From positions 1 through 64,000 of the forward strand of contig WHTU01000001.1 of NCBI GenBank assembly GCA_009377575.1: a stretch of DNA of 64,000 bases. The letters are read 5' to 3'. Both the position numbers and the translations under genes were made by a program. Under the pieces are notes generated by a model that worked only from the letters and a program-made list of their open reading frames with translations, was not told where the DNA came from and did not search any database. Shown piece by piece: positions 27,744 through 37,239 of the stretch (within the stretch, counting starts at the first letter, position 1; every line of letters starts with the position of its first letter). The stretch comes from Nitrososphaeraceae archaeon (GTDB lineage Archaea; Thermoproteota; Nitrososphaeria; Nitrososphaerales; Nitrososphaeraceae).

Positions 27744-28174
27744 ATTTATTGTACTAAGACAACCACTTTTTTCTTAGATTAAGTTTCAGTCTACGAAGTA
27801 CCACACAGCGGACTAGTCTATCTATCTAAACTCATTCGCGACGAGAAAAGACTAGTGTTCAACTTAGCTACTCTATTATTGGCTGTCGATGTATTTTATA
27901 GTATGAAAGGAGCTAACAGATTAGCCCCATTGTTAAAGGAGTGGCCACAAAAGTAACATACTTAGCGACCTATTTTATCATAGTAATGCTAATACTCTTT
28001 CCCATGAATAATGCGTCAAAACAAAATGTGTATTTAAAAATATATGCTTAGATTGGTTGCCTAATTCTCCCACGTAGACCTATCAAGTGGGTTTTCAAAT
28101 CAGCTAAGGGTAGTTATGATGGGGCTCAAAAATAATGGTAGAGGTAGATGGGGTACCATATTTCCAAGATTTAG
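27744..28174. other. Spacer
   Basis: 431 bases without a supported gene. The left part would hold the promoter of the PQQ dehydrogenase relic. Confidence 0.35.
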
Positions 28175-28501
28175 TCATATTCCCACAGTATCTACCTTCT
28201 TGATTTCAAGAGTTACTCTGTCTCCTACTTTTAAACTCATGTCCTCGTACTCCCTCATACTCAACTTTATGGTAGGAGATTCAGAAATCCCCACGCCTCC
28301 CATCATGTTAGAAAATGCTTTAGGTAGATTCTTCATCATGTCTTCAGGAGACGTGAATGCAAATGCATGAGCACCAAAAGGACTCTGGGGAGATCGCTGT
28401 CTGTTTTCGCTGGTAGAAGAAGGATCGCTAAAGCTAAGATATATGTACGGGCTACCGTCTTGGGTGGCTTCAATGCGTGAGACTATAAATTCTTTCTTCA
28501 T
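28175..28501 (-). CDS. Conserved-looking small protein, unknown
   Basis: A 108-residue soluble protein beginning MKKEFIVSRIEAT, a strand-rich N-terminus (SPYIYLSFSD), a Ser/Pro/Gln-rich middle, FTSPEDMMKNLPKAFSNMMGG, and MSLKVGDRVTLEIKKVD at the end, which looks like a small beta-barrel. I do not recognise a named family, though the protein-like composition supports a real gene. An ATG directly upstream (28504) is an alternative start. Confidence 0.62.
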   Translation of the reverse strand: MKKEFIVSRIEATQDGSPYIYLSFSDPSSTSENRQRSPQSPFGAHAFAFTSPEDMMKNLPKAFSNMMGGVGISESPTIKLSMREYEDMSLKVGDRVTLEIKKVDTVGI

Positions 28502-28504
28502 CAT

Positions 28505-29299
28505 CTATTGTCTTACTGTAAACACTTTATAGTTTTTTGGGTGTCTTTAGAACTAAACATAGTGAAAAGTGGACTAATAATTTATGCTCGACAAAATTTG
28601 AGCGCACAGATCCTTCCAAGATCCGAGATCGAATTAGTAAATCTTGATAGCAGTGACAGCAGGGATAATGATCCATTATATGAAGGATCTAATCATACAC
28701 ATATTCCGTTCCTACATCACTACCGACTGACAAAGTCTACGGCTACACCAGCTTGCCAGAACGGGGCATTCTCTGAGACTCAAGCTGTTAGTGAATGCGG
28801 CGATTAACTCGATATAATTTGGAAAAGTGTGAAAAACTTGGATCGAAGAATGTGCATAAACGTACAATTAGGAATTCCGAAGATGAAAAACGTACGACAA
28901 ACTTGCCGTCAAGATGGAATCAGCTGCTAGTGGCGCTGGGATATTTCATTTAAGTCATGTAGGATAACGCCCAATCACCGTACTCTCAGTAATTCGGTAG
29001 CCTGTCACTGCCATTTCTAATGAATGTTCAAATTGCGCAGAATCCAATTGTCCCAGGTGTTACCACTCCCGTGGACGGGTATGTTGAGTCAGTCAGATAA
29101 GGAGTGCTAGTATTCAACTTCGGAAGCGATTAATCTGTTTATCATTCGATATACGATACGAGGTATACATTATTTTTAGACTTGGGCAAGGCGCATTTTC
29201 TGATTTTGCTCTTTATAGCATTGTCTTCAGAATTCAACCCTGAGGAGCACAGGAATAAATATATAAGATATAATTATCTATCAACCAATTTGACTACTA
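28505..29299. other. Long spacer with quinoprotein promoter
   Basis: No gene recognised in 795 bases. An AT-rich TATA-like element (aataaatatataagata, about 29254-29270) lies about 35 bases before the quinoprotein start. Confidence 0.4.
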
Positions 29300-30991
29300 G
29301 TGAACACCATAGAAATCAGACATCCTGGATGTTCTATACATTATTTGTGCATTTTTTCATTTCTAGCTTTCATCACCATACAAGGATCAGATCTAATTTT
29401 TGAATACTACGTTTCTGAGAATAAATACGCTATTGCGCTATCGCCCTATGTCATAATGGCACACGCTACAATAACTGGTAACAATATACCAAATGGTAGT
29501 GATGACGAATGGGTAACTGTTAATCATGATTTCTATGGTACAAGAAGTAGTAATCAAACCATCATTAATGAGGAGAATGTGGATTCTTTAAGAATCAAGT
29601 GGCAGATTGTAAATAATTTTGAAATACAGGATTCACCCATAATCATTGGCACCGTCGGTTACGTTCAAGATTATGCTGGAAATGTGTTTGCTTTTAATAT
29701 AGAAAACGGACGAGTTCTATGGAATGTGCGTGTAGGTTATGGACCAACAATGGGTCTGAGCTACGACAATGGATTAATTTTTTCGAGTACTGCATCGAAT
29801 GGGACCGTTGTTGCAATAAACGCAACAGATGGTAGCAGGAAATGGGAATCTCAAACTCTCGGTGATACATCAGTGGGCTATAGTATAGATTCCTTCCCTA
29901 TAGTATGGAAAGATTATGTAGTTGCGGGATCAGGGGGGAGTGGATTGCCACCAGGGCCTGGCATGGTAAAAGGGAACGTTACGGCACTTAACCGTACAGA
30001 CGGTAGTGTCCTGTGGAATCTTGCAACAACTACAGGTGAATGGGTCAAAAAAGGGAAGACCCCACCAAACGGAGGGGCGACGGCATGGTCTGGGGGTTCA
30101 TTTGATCCTGAAGAAGGTATTTTATATGTTCCATTAGGAAGTGCTTCCCCAAACTTTAACGCTTCTACTAGACAAACACCAAACCTCTATTCGAATCATA
30201 TGATAGCTGTGAACGTTACTTCAGGGGATATTATATGGGCTACGCCATTTATAGCACATGGTACCGTCCTAAATCATGTTGTGGTTCCAGATACTCACGA
30301 TTGGGATACATCTTGGGGTAGTAGCATTACTAAGGTATCACTACAAAATGGTACTCAAAAGAAGATCGTAGTAGGACACGATAAGATGGGTAATGTAATT
30401 GCGATGGATGGTAAAACCGGTGACGAGATATGGTGGAAGACATTGGGAAAACCAATCAACATCAATAAAATTCCCTCAGCAAACGGTACTGGCCTTATTT
30501 GGGCATACGGCGTTTATAATTACCATGCTGTGGACGACACAAACACGCTCTATATTACTGCTACAAACCGAGGTTTGAATTTCTTTACCGATGGAATAAG
30601 TGGTCATAAGAAAGCAGCTCCAGACACCATCGAGCAAGGATTAAAAAATGGCACAATATATGCGATTGATATTCTCACCGGTGAAATTAAATGGAAACTT
30701 GATACAGAGTTTCCACCTAGAGTATCACCTTTAGTTACTAATGATATACTTTTTACTGGCTATATTCCATATGATGGAAAATCAAAATCAGGCATAATTC
30801 TAGCTCTGGACAAACAGACTGGAAGTAAACTATGGGAATTTAATGTAAATGCGCCTATAGCCCCAGTAGGTCCATCTATTGCAAACGGTATGCTTTTTGT
30901 GCCTACAGGCAAGTTAGTCTCTAACCCCACTCTCTCCTCGACAAGGGGCGAAGGTTCTCTAATTGCCTTTGAACCTGGGACGTCTAATTGA
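29300..30991 (+). CDS. Exported PQQ-type eight-bladed propeller (quinoprotein dehydrogenase-like)
   Basis: A 563-residue protein with a GTG start, an N-terminal hydrophobic segment (about 12-30), and repeated tryptophan-docking blades such as GRVLWNVRVG, GSRKWESQTLG, GSVLWNLATT, GDEIWWKTLG, GEIKWKLDTE and GSKLWEFNVN. This is the PQQ alcohol dehydrogenase/BamB propeller class. HDWDTSWGSS resembles the catalytic-aspartate region of quinoprotein alcohol dehydrogenases. There is no haem c motif and no disulfide Cys-Cys pair, so it may lack enzyme activity or use another electron acceptor. N-x-S/T sequons are frequent. It is probably extracytoplasmic. Confidence 0.85.
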   Translation: MNTIEIRHPGCSIHYLCIFSFLAFITIQGSDLIFEYYVSENKYAIALSPYVIMAHATITGNNIPNGSDDEWVTVNHDFYGTRSSNQTIINEENVDSLRIKWQIVNNFEIQDSPIIIGTVGYVQDYAGNVFAFNIENGRVLWNVRVGYGPTMGLSYDNGLIFSSTASNGTVVAINATDGSRKWESQTLGDTSVGYSIDSFPIVWKDYVVAGSGGSGLPPGPGMVKGNVTALNRTDGSVLWNLATTTGEWVKKGKTPPNGGATAWSGGSFDPEEGILYVPLGSASPNFNASTRQTPNLYSNHMIAVNVTSGDIIWATPFIAHGTVLNHVVVPDTHDWDTSWGSSITKVSLQNGTQKKIVVGHDKMGNVIAMDGKTGDEIWWKTLGKPININKIPSANGTGLIWAYGVYNYHAVDDTNTLYITATNRGLNFFTDGISGHKKAAPDTIEQGLKNGTIYAIDILTGEIKWKLDTEFPPRVSPLVTNDILFTGYIPYDGKSKSGIILALDKQTGSKLWEFNVNAPIAPVGPSIANGMLFVPTGKLVSNPTLSSTRGEGSLIAFEPGTSN

Positions 30992-31317
30992 GAATTTCTT
31001 TTGTAGCAGAAATAAAGCACTGCCATCATGATTATTGTCAGTACATTTTTCCATTTGTCCAATATATCTAATTACCGGAACCTCAAGTAACAATTCCAGA
31101 AAGCCATGTAGTCCTAGCCCAACCAATATTTGCACTCGAATTCCTGGGAGCGTATTTTATGGTTTGGTCACCTCTCGTACCTGGAAGATTTTATTATCAA
31201 TTGAATAAACAACATTCAAAACATGAATGGCAGCTGCGATTTCATCACAAATAGGGCAAATTCAATACTGAATCATATGAATATATACTCAAAGAAATAT
31301 GTAATTAGACAGCTCAC
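30992..31317. other. Spacer with a possible coding remnant
   Basis: From about 31073 to 31248 a plus-strand frame without a start near its beginning reads protein-like (VVLAQPIFALEFLGAYFMVW) before a stop. It may be the tail of a lost gene; I cannot name it. A TATA-like box (gaatatatac, about 31279-31288) sits about 30 bases before the next gene. Confidence 0.35.
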
Positions 31318-32142
31318 ATGAGGGGGAGACTAGAATTGGCCCGTCAATGTCATAAGTGGGATCTCAACTTGAGATTTATTCTGCTTACTCTACTTGCACT
31401 TACTCTAAGTAATTGCCTTACTATTGTGCTGACAGAGACACAAGTGAGTAACTCTATTTCAGTACATGGAGTATTGGGCGCAAGCTGTGGAAGTTTAATT
31501 AATAAATCAACTGAGCTTTCAGCGAATCTCGTATGTAATGATCATGGAATTATAGTGAATGCTTCAGACATATCGATTGCAATGAATGGATATTCCATAA
31601 TCGGCCCGGGAATACAAAGTACAAAGTCTGGAATAATTGTCCCTGACCTTGATAATGTAACAGTTTATGGTCCAGGACGTATAGTTGCCTTCCAATCAGG
31701 CATTTTTGCAACAGGTTCGAACAAGGTAGGTGTATCTTCGATCTTTCTTGACGACAATCGAATAGGCGTCTACTTGACTGGTGCCACTAATTCAACCCTT
31801 GAATATAACATGATGAGGAACAACGAATTAGGAATAGCAACGCATTCCAGCAGGGATATATTGTCCAATGAAAACTATTTTTATGATAATTCATTGGCTG
31901 GAATTTCATTTATCAATACTGGAGATTCATCCATTTCTTTAAACTATATAAATGGAAGCCAAAATGGCATCTTCACCGATCCGTCTAGTTTTTTAAATGA
32001 CATCTCGTTTAATTTCTTGCGCAATATTATCGATATTAACAGTGCAAACGGCTTGTCTAATGATATCACAAATAATACATACGAAGGTAATTACTGTGAG
32101 CTTAGTTTACCTTCTGGAATATGTAGAGGAGTGACAGAGTAA
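31318..32142 (+). CDS. Secreted right-handed beta-helix protein (paralogue 2)
   Basis: A 274-residue protein paralogous along its length to that at 10672-11448: shared blocks are MNGYSI-GPG, VYGPGRI, RIGVYLTG, GIATHSS, LAGISFINTG and INGSQNG. The N-terminus is a signal peptide preceded by a basic stretch. The same four cysteines bracket the repeats (ASCGS, LVCND, NYCEL, GICRG), so disulfide clamps are probable. No catalytic cluster is seen. It is probably a secreted adhesin, matrix or glycan-binding protein. It likely makes a leaderless mRNA from a TATA-like box about 30 bases upstream. Confidence 0.8.
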   Translation: MRGRLELARQCHKWDLNLRFILLTLLALTLSNCLTIVLTETQVSNSISVHGVLGASCGSLINKSTELSANLVCNDHGIIVNASDISIAMNGYSIIGPGIQSTKSGIIVPDLDNVTVYGPGRIVAFQSGIFATGSNKVGVSSIFLDDNRIGVYLTGATNSTLEYNMMRNNELGIATHSSRDILSNENYFYDNSLAGISFINTGDSSISLNYINGSQNGIFTDPSSFLNDISFNFLRNIIDINSANGLSNDITNNTYEGNYCELSLPSGICRGVTE

Positions 32143-32733
32143 TGGCCTAATTTTTGACTGAGCCAAGTCGAAAGCATCAATATCAAGACCGTATATACTC
32201 TGAATTGCAGTAATCAGCAAGCATTATATGAAATTTGCTATTGCTTGTATAGTCCATGGAGATATGATTTAACGTCTGGGTATCACACATCAAATCTGTT
32301 CCATTAGAGTCCCTCTTATGAAGGAGCTGAACTGTGATTAAAAATTGGCTAAGCATATTTATGTATTGCAGACTCGACATTTTGAATACGCAAATCATCA
32401 AGCATGATTCGTGATTGGAAATGAGTGGTGTGGGATGACTTTAGTTGGATGTCCGAGGTCAATGGATTCTATTCTGACAATGCACACCTTCGAACTGCAA
32501 TGTTTGGGGAACAGGTGGTGCTCCGAATGGAGGACAGATAATTATGAACATTTCTTTGAAAAATTAGCAGACACATATTATAACCTAAGGTAATTAAAAA
32601 TTAAAGAATTGATGAAAGCAATTCAGAATGTTACCCATTCTATAGAATCGGAGTAAATAGCTTTTCTGAATGGAATAAAGATAAATTATACATTAGCACG
32701 TGTCATACTCTATCTTCCATACTCATAGTAGAA
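32143..32733. other. Spacer
   Basis: No supported gene in 591 bases; short frames here have no recognisable protein features. Confidence 0.35.
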
Positions 32734-33432
32734 CTAGAATGGAAATATTTCTCCAGTGTCCTCAGATCTGCCCTTTTGTCTGGTCTTAGATGGTGCCAGA
32801 TCAGGTAATTTGTCTTCCATATTCACTTCGACTACTGCTGAGGCTTCTTCCATGATTTTCGTAATTTCTACACCATCGGTTCCTATCGGATCGAGACTAG
32901 ATATCCCGTTTCCTTGCAACGATGAGTCAGAATAGGTACTATTTAGTATATCTCCAAGGGATTCAGAAATTTGGGAAAGAGAATGGTCTGCCGTGGGAAT
33001 AACTGAAGAAAGGCCACCTCGTAAATCCTTAATTACGGAAGTGGTAGGAGTTAATGTAGATGCAACATCTCCTAATTCAGTAACCGTTTCAAGTCTCAGT
33101 CTTACTTGTTCTGTTGTCAGCATAGTTGATTTGACAACTTTGTTTATCTTTCGTATCTGAGAGAGTTCGCTTGAAAGCGATTTTGCATAATTTGTTTCAT
33201 GGCTCTGTACCGCTTCTACAACATTGTTAAAGATCTGTTGGTCGCGTTGTTTTAGTCTTCCAGAAAACGATTCCATTTTGGAGATTTGTATCTGGAGCTT
33301 CCGGTGTGCTTGCTCTAGTCGAGGTTTCAGAGGTTCCGCTGATCTCAAGCTCTCCCTGATCTTGTTCTTAAGGTCACCTGAGGATTTACTCTTTTTCTTT
33401 TCTGATCCACTCCATCTATCGAAGAAAGACAT
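32734..33432 (-). CDS. cdvB: CdvB-type ESCRT-III (Snf7-like) protein
   Basis: A 232-residue Snf7-fold protein. The basic N-terminus (about 10-45) leads into long helices (RLEQAHRKLQIQISKMESFSG, VRLRLETVTELGDV, STLTPTTSVIKDLRGGLSSV) typical of archaeal CdvB. ESCRT-III polymers constrict membranes for cytokinesis in archaea lacking or supplementing FtsZ. The C-terminal Pro/Asp-containing tail (DKLPDLAP) could bind the CdvC/Vps4 MIT domain, by inference. It lacks the extra C-terminal winged helix of some CdvB paralogues. No cdvA or cdvC is adjacent, so it is one of several copies expected in thaumarchaea. Confidence 0.88.
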   Translation of the reverse strand: MSFFDRWSGSEKKKSKSSGDLKNKIRESLRSAEPLKPRLEQAHRKLQIQISKMESFSGRLKQRDQQIFNNVVEAVQSHETNYAKSLSSELSQIRKINKVVKSTMLTTEQVRLRLETVTELGDVASTLTPTTSVIKDLRGGLSSVIPTADHSLSQISESLGDILNSTYSDSSLQGNGISSLDPIGTDGVEITKIMEEASAVVEVNMEDKLPDLAPSKTRQKGRSEDTGEIFPF

Positions 33433-33538
33433 TACGAGTAAAGTTCTGTCACATACTCACTTAATTTTACCATGTATCAAGAAAATTTGTTAAGAAGGTG
33501 AACTGAATCTTGTTTCAAAATGCCTCCCTATACCCCAC

Positions 33539-33552
33539 AGGGTTAAAACCCT
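33539..33552. promoter_or_regulatory. Palindrome upstream of cdvB
   Basis: AGGGTT-AA-AACCCT is perfectly symmetric and lies between the downstream end of one minus-strand gene and the cdvB promoter. It could be an operator or a terminator stem. Only symmetry is seen. Confidence 0.25.
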
Positions 33553-33579
33553 CGAAACAGGCGCATGTTCAGAGCAAAG

Positions 33580-33780
33580 CTAACGCTTAAAAAAAACCTC
33601 CATATAGCCGCACAATGAACAGATAAAGATAGTGTAGTTACTGTACTTCTTCATAATACTTGGAAGGTACTTTTCTATCGACATGGTCGGCTTTAATGGA
33701 ATTGGCAACGGTACTTTCTTTGGAACTGGTTGGGTTTCTTCTTCCAATATTCCCTCGCATTTAGGACAATTCTTTGACAT
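33580..33780 (-). CDS. Small zinc-ribbon protein
   Basis: A 66-residue protein with Cys5, Cys8, Cys54 and Cys57 (CPKCEG and CSLCGYME), a two-knuckle zinc ribbon. The middle is Pro-rich (PVPKKVPLPIPLKP). The size and motif match the many uncharacterised thaumarchaeal zinc ribbons. It lies upstream of cdvB on the same strand, 148 bases away. Role unknown. Confidence 0.65.
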   Translation of the reverse strand: MSKNCPKCEGILEEETQPVPKKVPLPIPLKPTMSIEKYLPSIMKKYSNYTIFICSLCGYMEVFFKR

Positions 33781-34165
33781 GCAGAGGAATAAACACGTGG
33801 AATAATTACATGTTTCTTACTTCAGAAAATGATGTCATATCTGAGCAAAGCTAGCCTATAGAAGTTTACAAGTACATAATTGAGATTTGGCTTATTCAGA
33901 AAGCTGAGGTAGACAAAACTCTACCGTATAATCGGGTTGGCAGGTATGAGATCTAAAGAGAATCTAGAGCCAAGAGAGCGACCCAACAAAATATAAACAC
34001 TCGTCGATGCTCCGTTCCTAATTTTCGACATGATTACTCGTAATTGTGGAGTAATGCCAGTCGGGAAAGATGACTTGGAACAAGGGCGGCAGTTGTCACT
34101 CGTCAATTGAATTCTGCCATGTTGCCCTTAATATCACGGAAATAATACTTGGTCAACTATAGTCT
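33781..34165. other. Spacer
   Basis: No supported gene; a 61-codon minus-strand frame has no recognisable features. Confidence 0.35.
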
Positions 34166-34384
34166 TCAAGGATCTAGATATGGAATAAATCCAATCCCCA
34201 AGCAGCTCTCACATTTGTCATCGGTCATCGACGCAATAATTCCACATATCTTATCCTTCTTGCTCACCCCCGAGGACGAAAAGACGTAGCCTGTTCCACA
34301 ACAAATAGTGCATCTTAACCATGCATTGGGCATTGGCACTCTACTCACAATTTTTGAATGCGTTTTGCGTTTAGTTATAGACAC
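34166..34384 (-). CDS. Small DnaJ-type CxxCxGxG zinc protein
   Basis: A 72-residue protein with two zinc knuckles of the DnaJ central-domain kind: CTICCGTGYVF (Cys25, Cys28) and CESCLGIGF (Cys58, Cys61). The N-terminus is basic. It has no J-domain and no membrane segment. Such domains assist protein or metal handling; the role here is unknown. Confidence 0.65.
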   Translation of the reverse strand: MSITKRKTHSKIVSRVPMPNAWLRCTICCGTGYVFSSSGVSKKDKICGIIASMTDDKCESCLGIGFIPYLDP

Positions 34385-34503
34385 TGACAGATCCTCTAAT
34401 ACGCTATCACATTAATATTTAGAGGTATACATCAAAATCCTATACAAGAATGAAACGAATTCAATAGTGGTGCGGAATTTTAGAAATAGCAAATGAGATT
34501 CTG

Positions 34504-36327
34504 TCAACCGCCATTTTTGCTTTCAAATAATTTAGAAATTGCCTCAATTGCCTCTGATAGGGGAGTCCCCTGATCCGCTATTGATTCCTGCCCCGCCATG
34601 TTATCTTCAGATTGGTTTTGAGAAACCTGACCTTCCATGTCTCTAGCCGACTCGTTAGAAGATCCATTTCCAAGTACTGTCATTTGGTTTGCCAACAGCC
34701 CATCAGTTTGTTTCTCAGTTGTATTAACACTAGTTCTCTGATCGCTTGATACATTGCGAGATATGGACATATTACTTAAAGTTTCGTCACTGGCAGGACC
34801 CGCCAAAGGCATTGATGTTTGTACTGGCGTATCCTGTGCTGGCCCAGTTGAAAGATTTGCTGACAAGATTGGGGTGGTTTGTTCTGTAGATACAACACTA
34901 CTTAGATTATCGGCATGGGAAGCGTTAGAAGCTATTAGGCTATCATTATCAATCGTTTTGATTAGATCCTCAATTGCCTGGGATGTTCCTGTTCCGGTCT
35001 CGTTGGACGAGGGATGTTGAGACTTATCGCTGAAAAATTTGACAAGCAAGTCTGCCAAAGGTCCTGGTTGCTCTTCAGGGATCCAGTGACCAGAGAAAGG
35101 CATTATGATCTCTGACACGTTGTTTGCTAATCGTTTTGCCGATTCTAAGCTATAATTCGGTTTAGCGTCACCTCCTCCAAAAGGAGATACTTCCCCAGAT
35201 ACTGCCAAAATTGGCATTGCAAGCTTATCCCTTGATGTTTCATTATTCATAGTTGCATCATTTGCGGAAGCCCTAAAGTATTCAAATCCTGAACGCATTC
35301 CCCCCGGGGCCGAATATTGCCTCACATATTCGTCAATGGCCTCTTCGCTGACAGAATATGGATTGTACGCCAATTGACGGTAGAACCACGACAAATACTC
35401 ACGTTCATTGCCAGCGACGAGGGCTTCTGGCAGGTCCAATGTTCTATGGAATGAAAACCACCAAGGTTCAGCAAACGATAGGTTGGATAGTAAGCCGGGA
35501 AAGACATAATCTATCACAACAAGTTTGCTTACATTGTTTGGATGGGCTGTCGCATACGAATAACCTGTTTGAGCTCCGATGTCATGACCTATTAAGTGAG
35601 TAGTGTTAAAACCTAAATCAGATACTAGCTGATAAATGTCAGAAGCAGTTGTGTTTCCATCAAATCCAATTGCGGGTTTTGAACTGTCGCCCAGGCCTCT
35701 CAAATCGGGTACTATTACAGTATAGTTATTCTCTGCTAGCATCGGCATCACATCTCTCCATTCGTACCATGTTTGGGGCCAACCATGCAACAACACTACT
35801 GCGTCTCCTTTTCCGCCCATCACATAATGCATTGTAATGCCATTTACTTCGTTTCTATAATGTTTGAACTGGACATCGTCAAGCATGATAGAATCAGAAC
35901 TGAGAGAAGGGTCGTAAGATTCAATATTTTGGGAATCATCAAACGCCCGGGTGGAGTTACTTGCACTAACAACTTGCTCAGCTAACACCTTTTGGGCATC
36001 AGATGATGAGGAAGGTGCTTGCGCTATGGTGGCGTTTTGAAGGATCATAGCTGTTCCCTCACTCTGCAGATTAGCATTACCAACCTCCCTATCGTCTAGA
36101 GATGAAAAAAGGGGTGTCTGATATGGATAATTTTGCTCTTGGTTATTCTGAGCCATCCCTAGATTAGGATCTATGAGAACTGAACTGATGAAAAAGAGCG
36201 CAAAAAATGCTGCTAAATGTCCAAGGCGCTCATGAAAATGACACATTCTCACCGGTATCTCCAGAATATTATTATAAATAAGACGATCACTCTGCATGCA
36301 CCTCTCGTCCAAAAAAGTTTCACCCAA
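34504..36327 (-). CDS. Secreted alpha/beta-hydrolase, epoxide-hydrolase-like, with long disordered tail
   Basis: A 607-residue protein. A hydrophobic export signal lies at about 38-58, and the true start may be Met28. A serine/threonine-rich linker leads to an alpha/beta-hydrolase core (about 160-435) with HGWP (181-184), the nucleophile in GHDIGA (Asp249), lid Tyr350 and catalytic His414 (SGHWIPEEQ). Asp as nucleophile plus HGWP indicates epoxide hydrolase or haloalkane dehalogenase chemistry. A tail of about 170 residues, rich in Asn, Ser and Thr sequons, follows and is probably glycosylated and disordered. Substrate unknown. Confidence 0.86.
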   Translation of the reverse strand: MGETFLDERCMQSDRLIYNNILEIPVRMCHFHERLGHLAAFFALFFISSVLIDPNLGMAQNNQEQNYPYQTPLFSSLDDREVGNANLQSEGTAMILQNATIAQAPSSSSDAQKVLAEQVVSASNSTRAFDDSQNIESYDPSLSSDSIMLDDVQFKHYRNEVNGITMHYVMGGKGDAVVLLHGWPQTWYEWRDVMPMLAENNYTVIVPDLRGLGDSSKPAIGFDGNTTASDIYQLVSDLGFNTTHLIGHDIGAQTGYSYATAHPNNVSKLVVIDYVFPGLLSNLSFAEPWWFSFHRTLDLPEALVAGNEREYLSWFYRQLAYNPYSVSEEAIDEYVRQYSAPGGMRSGFEYFRASANDATMNNETSRDKLAMPILAVSGEVSPFGGGDAKPNYSLESAKRLANNVSEIIMPFSGHWIPEEQPGPLADLLVKFFSDKSQHPSSNETGTGTSQAIEDLIKTIDNDSLIASNASHADNLSSVVSTEQTTPILSANLSTGPAQDTPVQTSMPLAGPASDETLSNMSISRNVSSDQRTSVNTTEKQTDGLLANQMTVLGNGSSNESARDMEGQVSQNQSEDNMAGQESIADQGTPLSEAIEAISKLFESKNGG

Positions 36328-36439
36328 GTTGCCCAGTTAATTAATTTGACAACTATACTTTGCAACTATTGTAATAGTCTGACCAATCAATTTTTAATGG
36401 ACTTTTACTTTGACTACTTTGAACAAAGACCCTGTTGAA

Positions 36440-36703
36440 ATGAAAAGCTTTCTATTTCACAGTGGTACCCTGGTAATTGTTAAGAGGCCATTAAGGTTCG
36501 ATGACTTGTACCCACTCCTTGTGGATGAATATAGGAACCTCACATTTGGAAAAGTACCGCAATGTGCTATTAGAAATTGTATGGGAAAAAGCGCCATGTG
36601 CAAGGCAGAATGGGTTATTTCTCGAATGGAGCAGGTTAAGCTTTCGCTGAGGTGGATATCAAATAGAGGAAAGCCTAGAAATCCGAAGTACAGACTAAAA
36701 TAA
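36440..36703 (+). CDS. Small basic protein, unknown
   Basis: An 87-codon frame beginning MKSFLFHSGTLVIVKRP, with RFDDLYPLLVDEYRNLTFG, two cysteines in CAIRNCMGKSAMCKAEW, and a basic end. The composition is protein-like but I recognise no family. An upstream TTG would add ten residues. Confidence is low. Confidence 0.4.
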   Translation: MKSFLFHSGTLVIVKRPLRFDDLYPLLVDEYRNLTFGKVPQCAIRNCMGKSAMCKAEWVISRMEQVKLSLRWISNRGKPRNPKYRLK

Positions 36704-37239
36704 GAAACAGAATAATCGACTAAGACACATGGAAGATGTTAATGAATCCTAGCTGGCTCTAGTAGAGGGTAGGAGAAACCAGAAATGTTAAGGCTTTCTA
36801 TGTTAGGCTCATTGCAATGAAAATTTGCAGGACCGTACTTGATATGACGGAAATTCTTCATAATCCCGTGTGATCGAATCAATACAGCAAAACTGCGATA
36901 ATCTGCCCTTATTTTTGGTTCTCTCTTAGCGCCAGCACTAAATGGCAACGAATTGCTCCATCATTCATTTGTAGTACCCCTCTTTATACCTGAGCGTAGG
37001 TACGTACTGTAGAATAAGATAAGCCTCCATGAACTTTATGACTAAGCTAATTGTTGAAACTATTGTTAATATCCTGTGTTATCCTAGAACAAGTTTTCTT
37101 TTGCACTTTCTGTTAATGGCTAATGAACACAATAAAAAACCAGGAATATTGGTCTAAACCTCATTATTGGAGTGACCCTAAAGGATAAAATTATAACTCA
37201 GTTGAATTTAAGGAAAAATAAGGGGGCTTAGGTGAATTA
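36704..37239. other. Spacer
   Basis: No supported gene. One 69-codon minus-strand frame (36739-36948) is unconvincing. Confidence 0.35.

Noticed and set aside
32411-32593. 60-codon plus-strand frame
   Set aside because: No motifs or promoter support, chance length in AT-rich DNA.
34754-35020. 88-codon plus frame inside the hydrolase gene
   Set aside because: Shadow frame of the secreted hydrolase tail.
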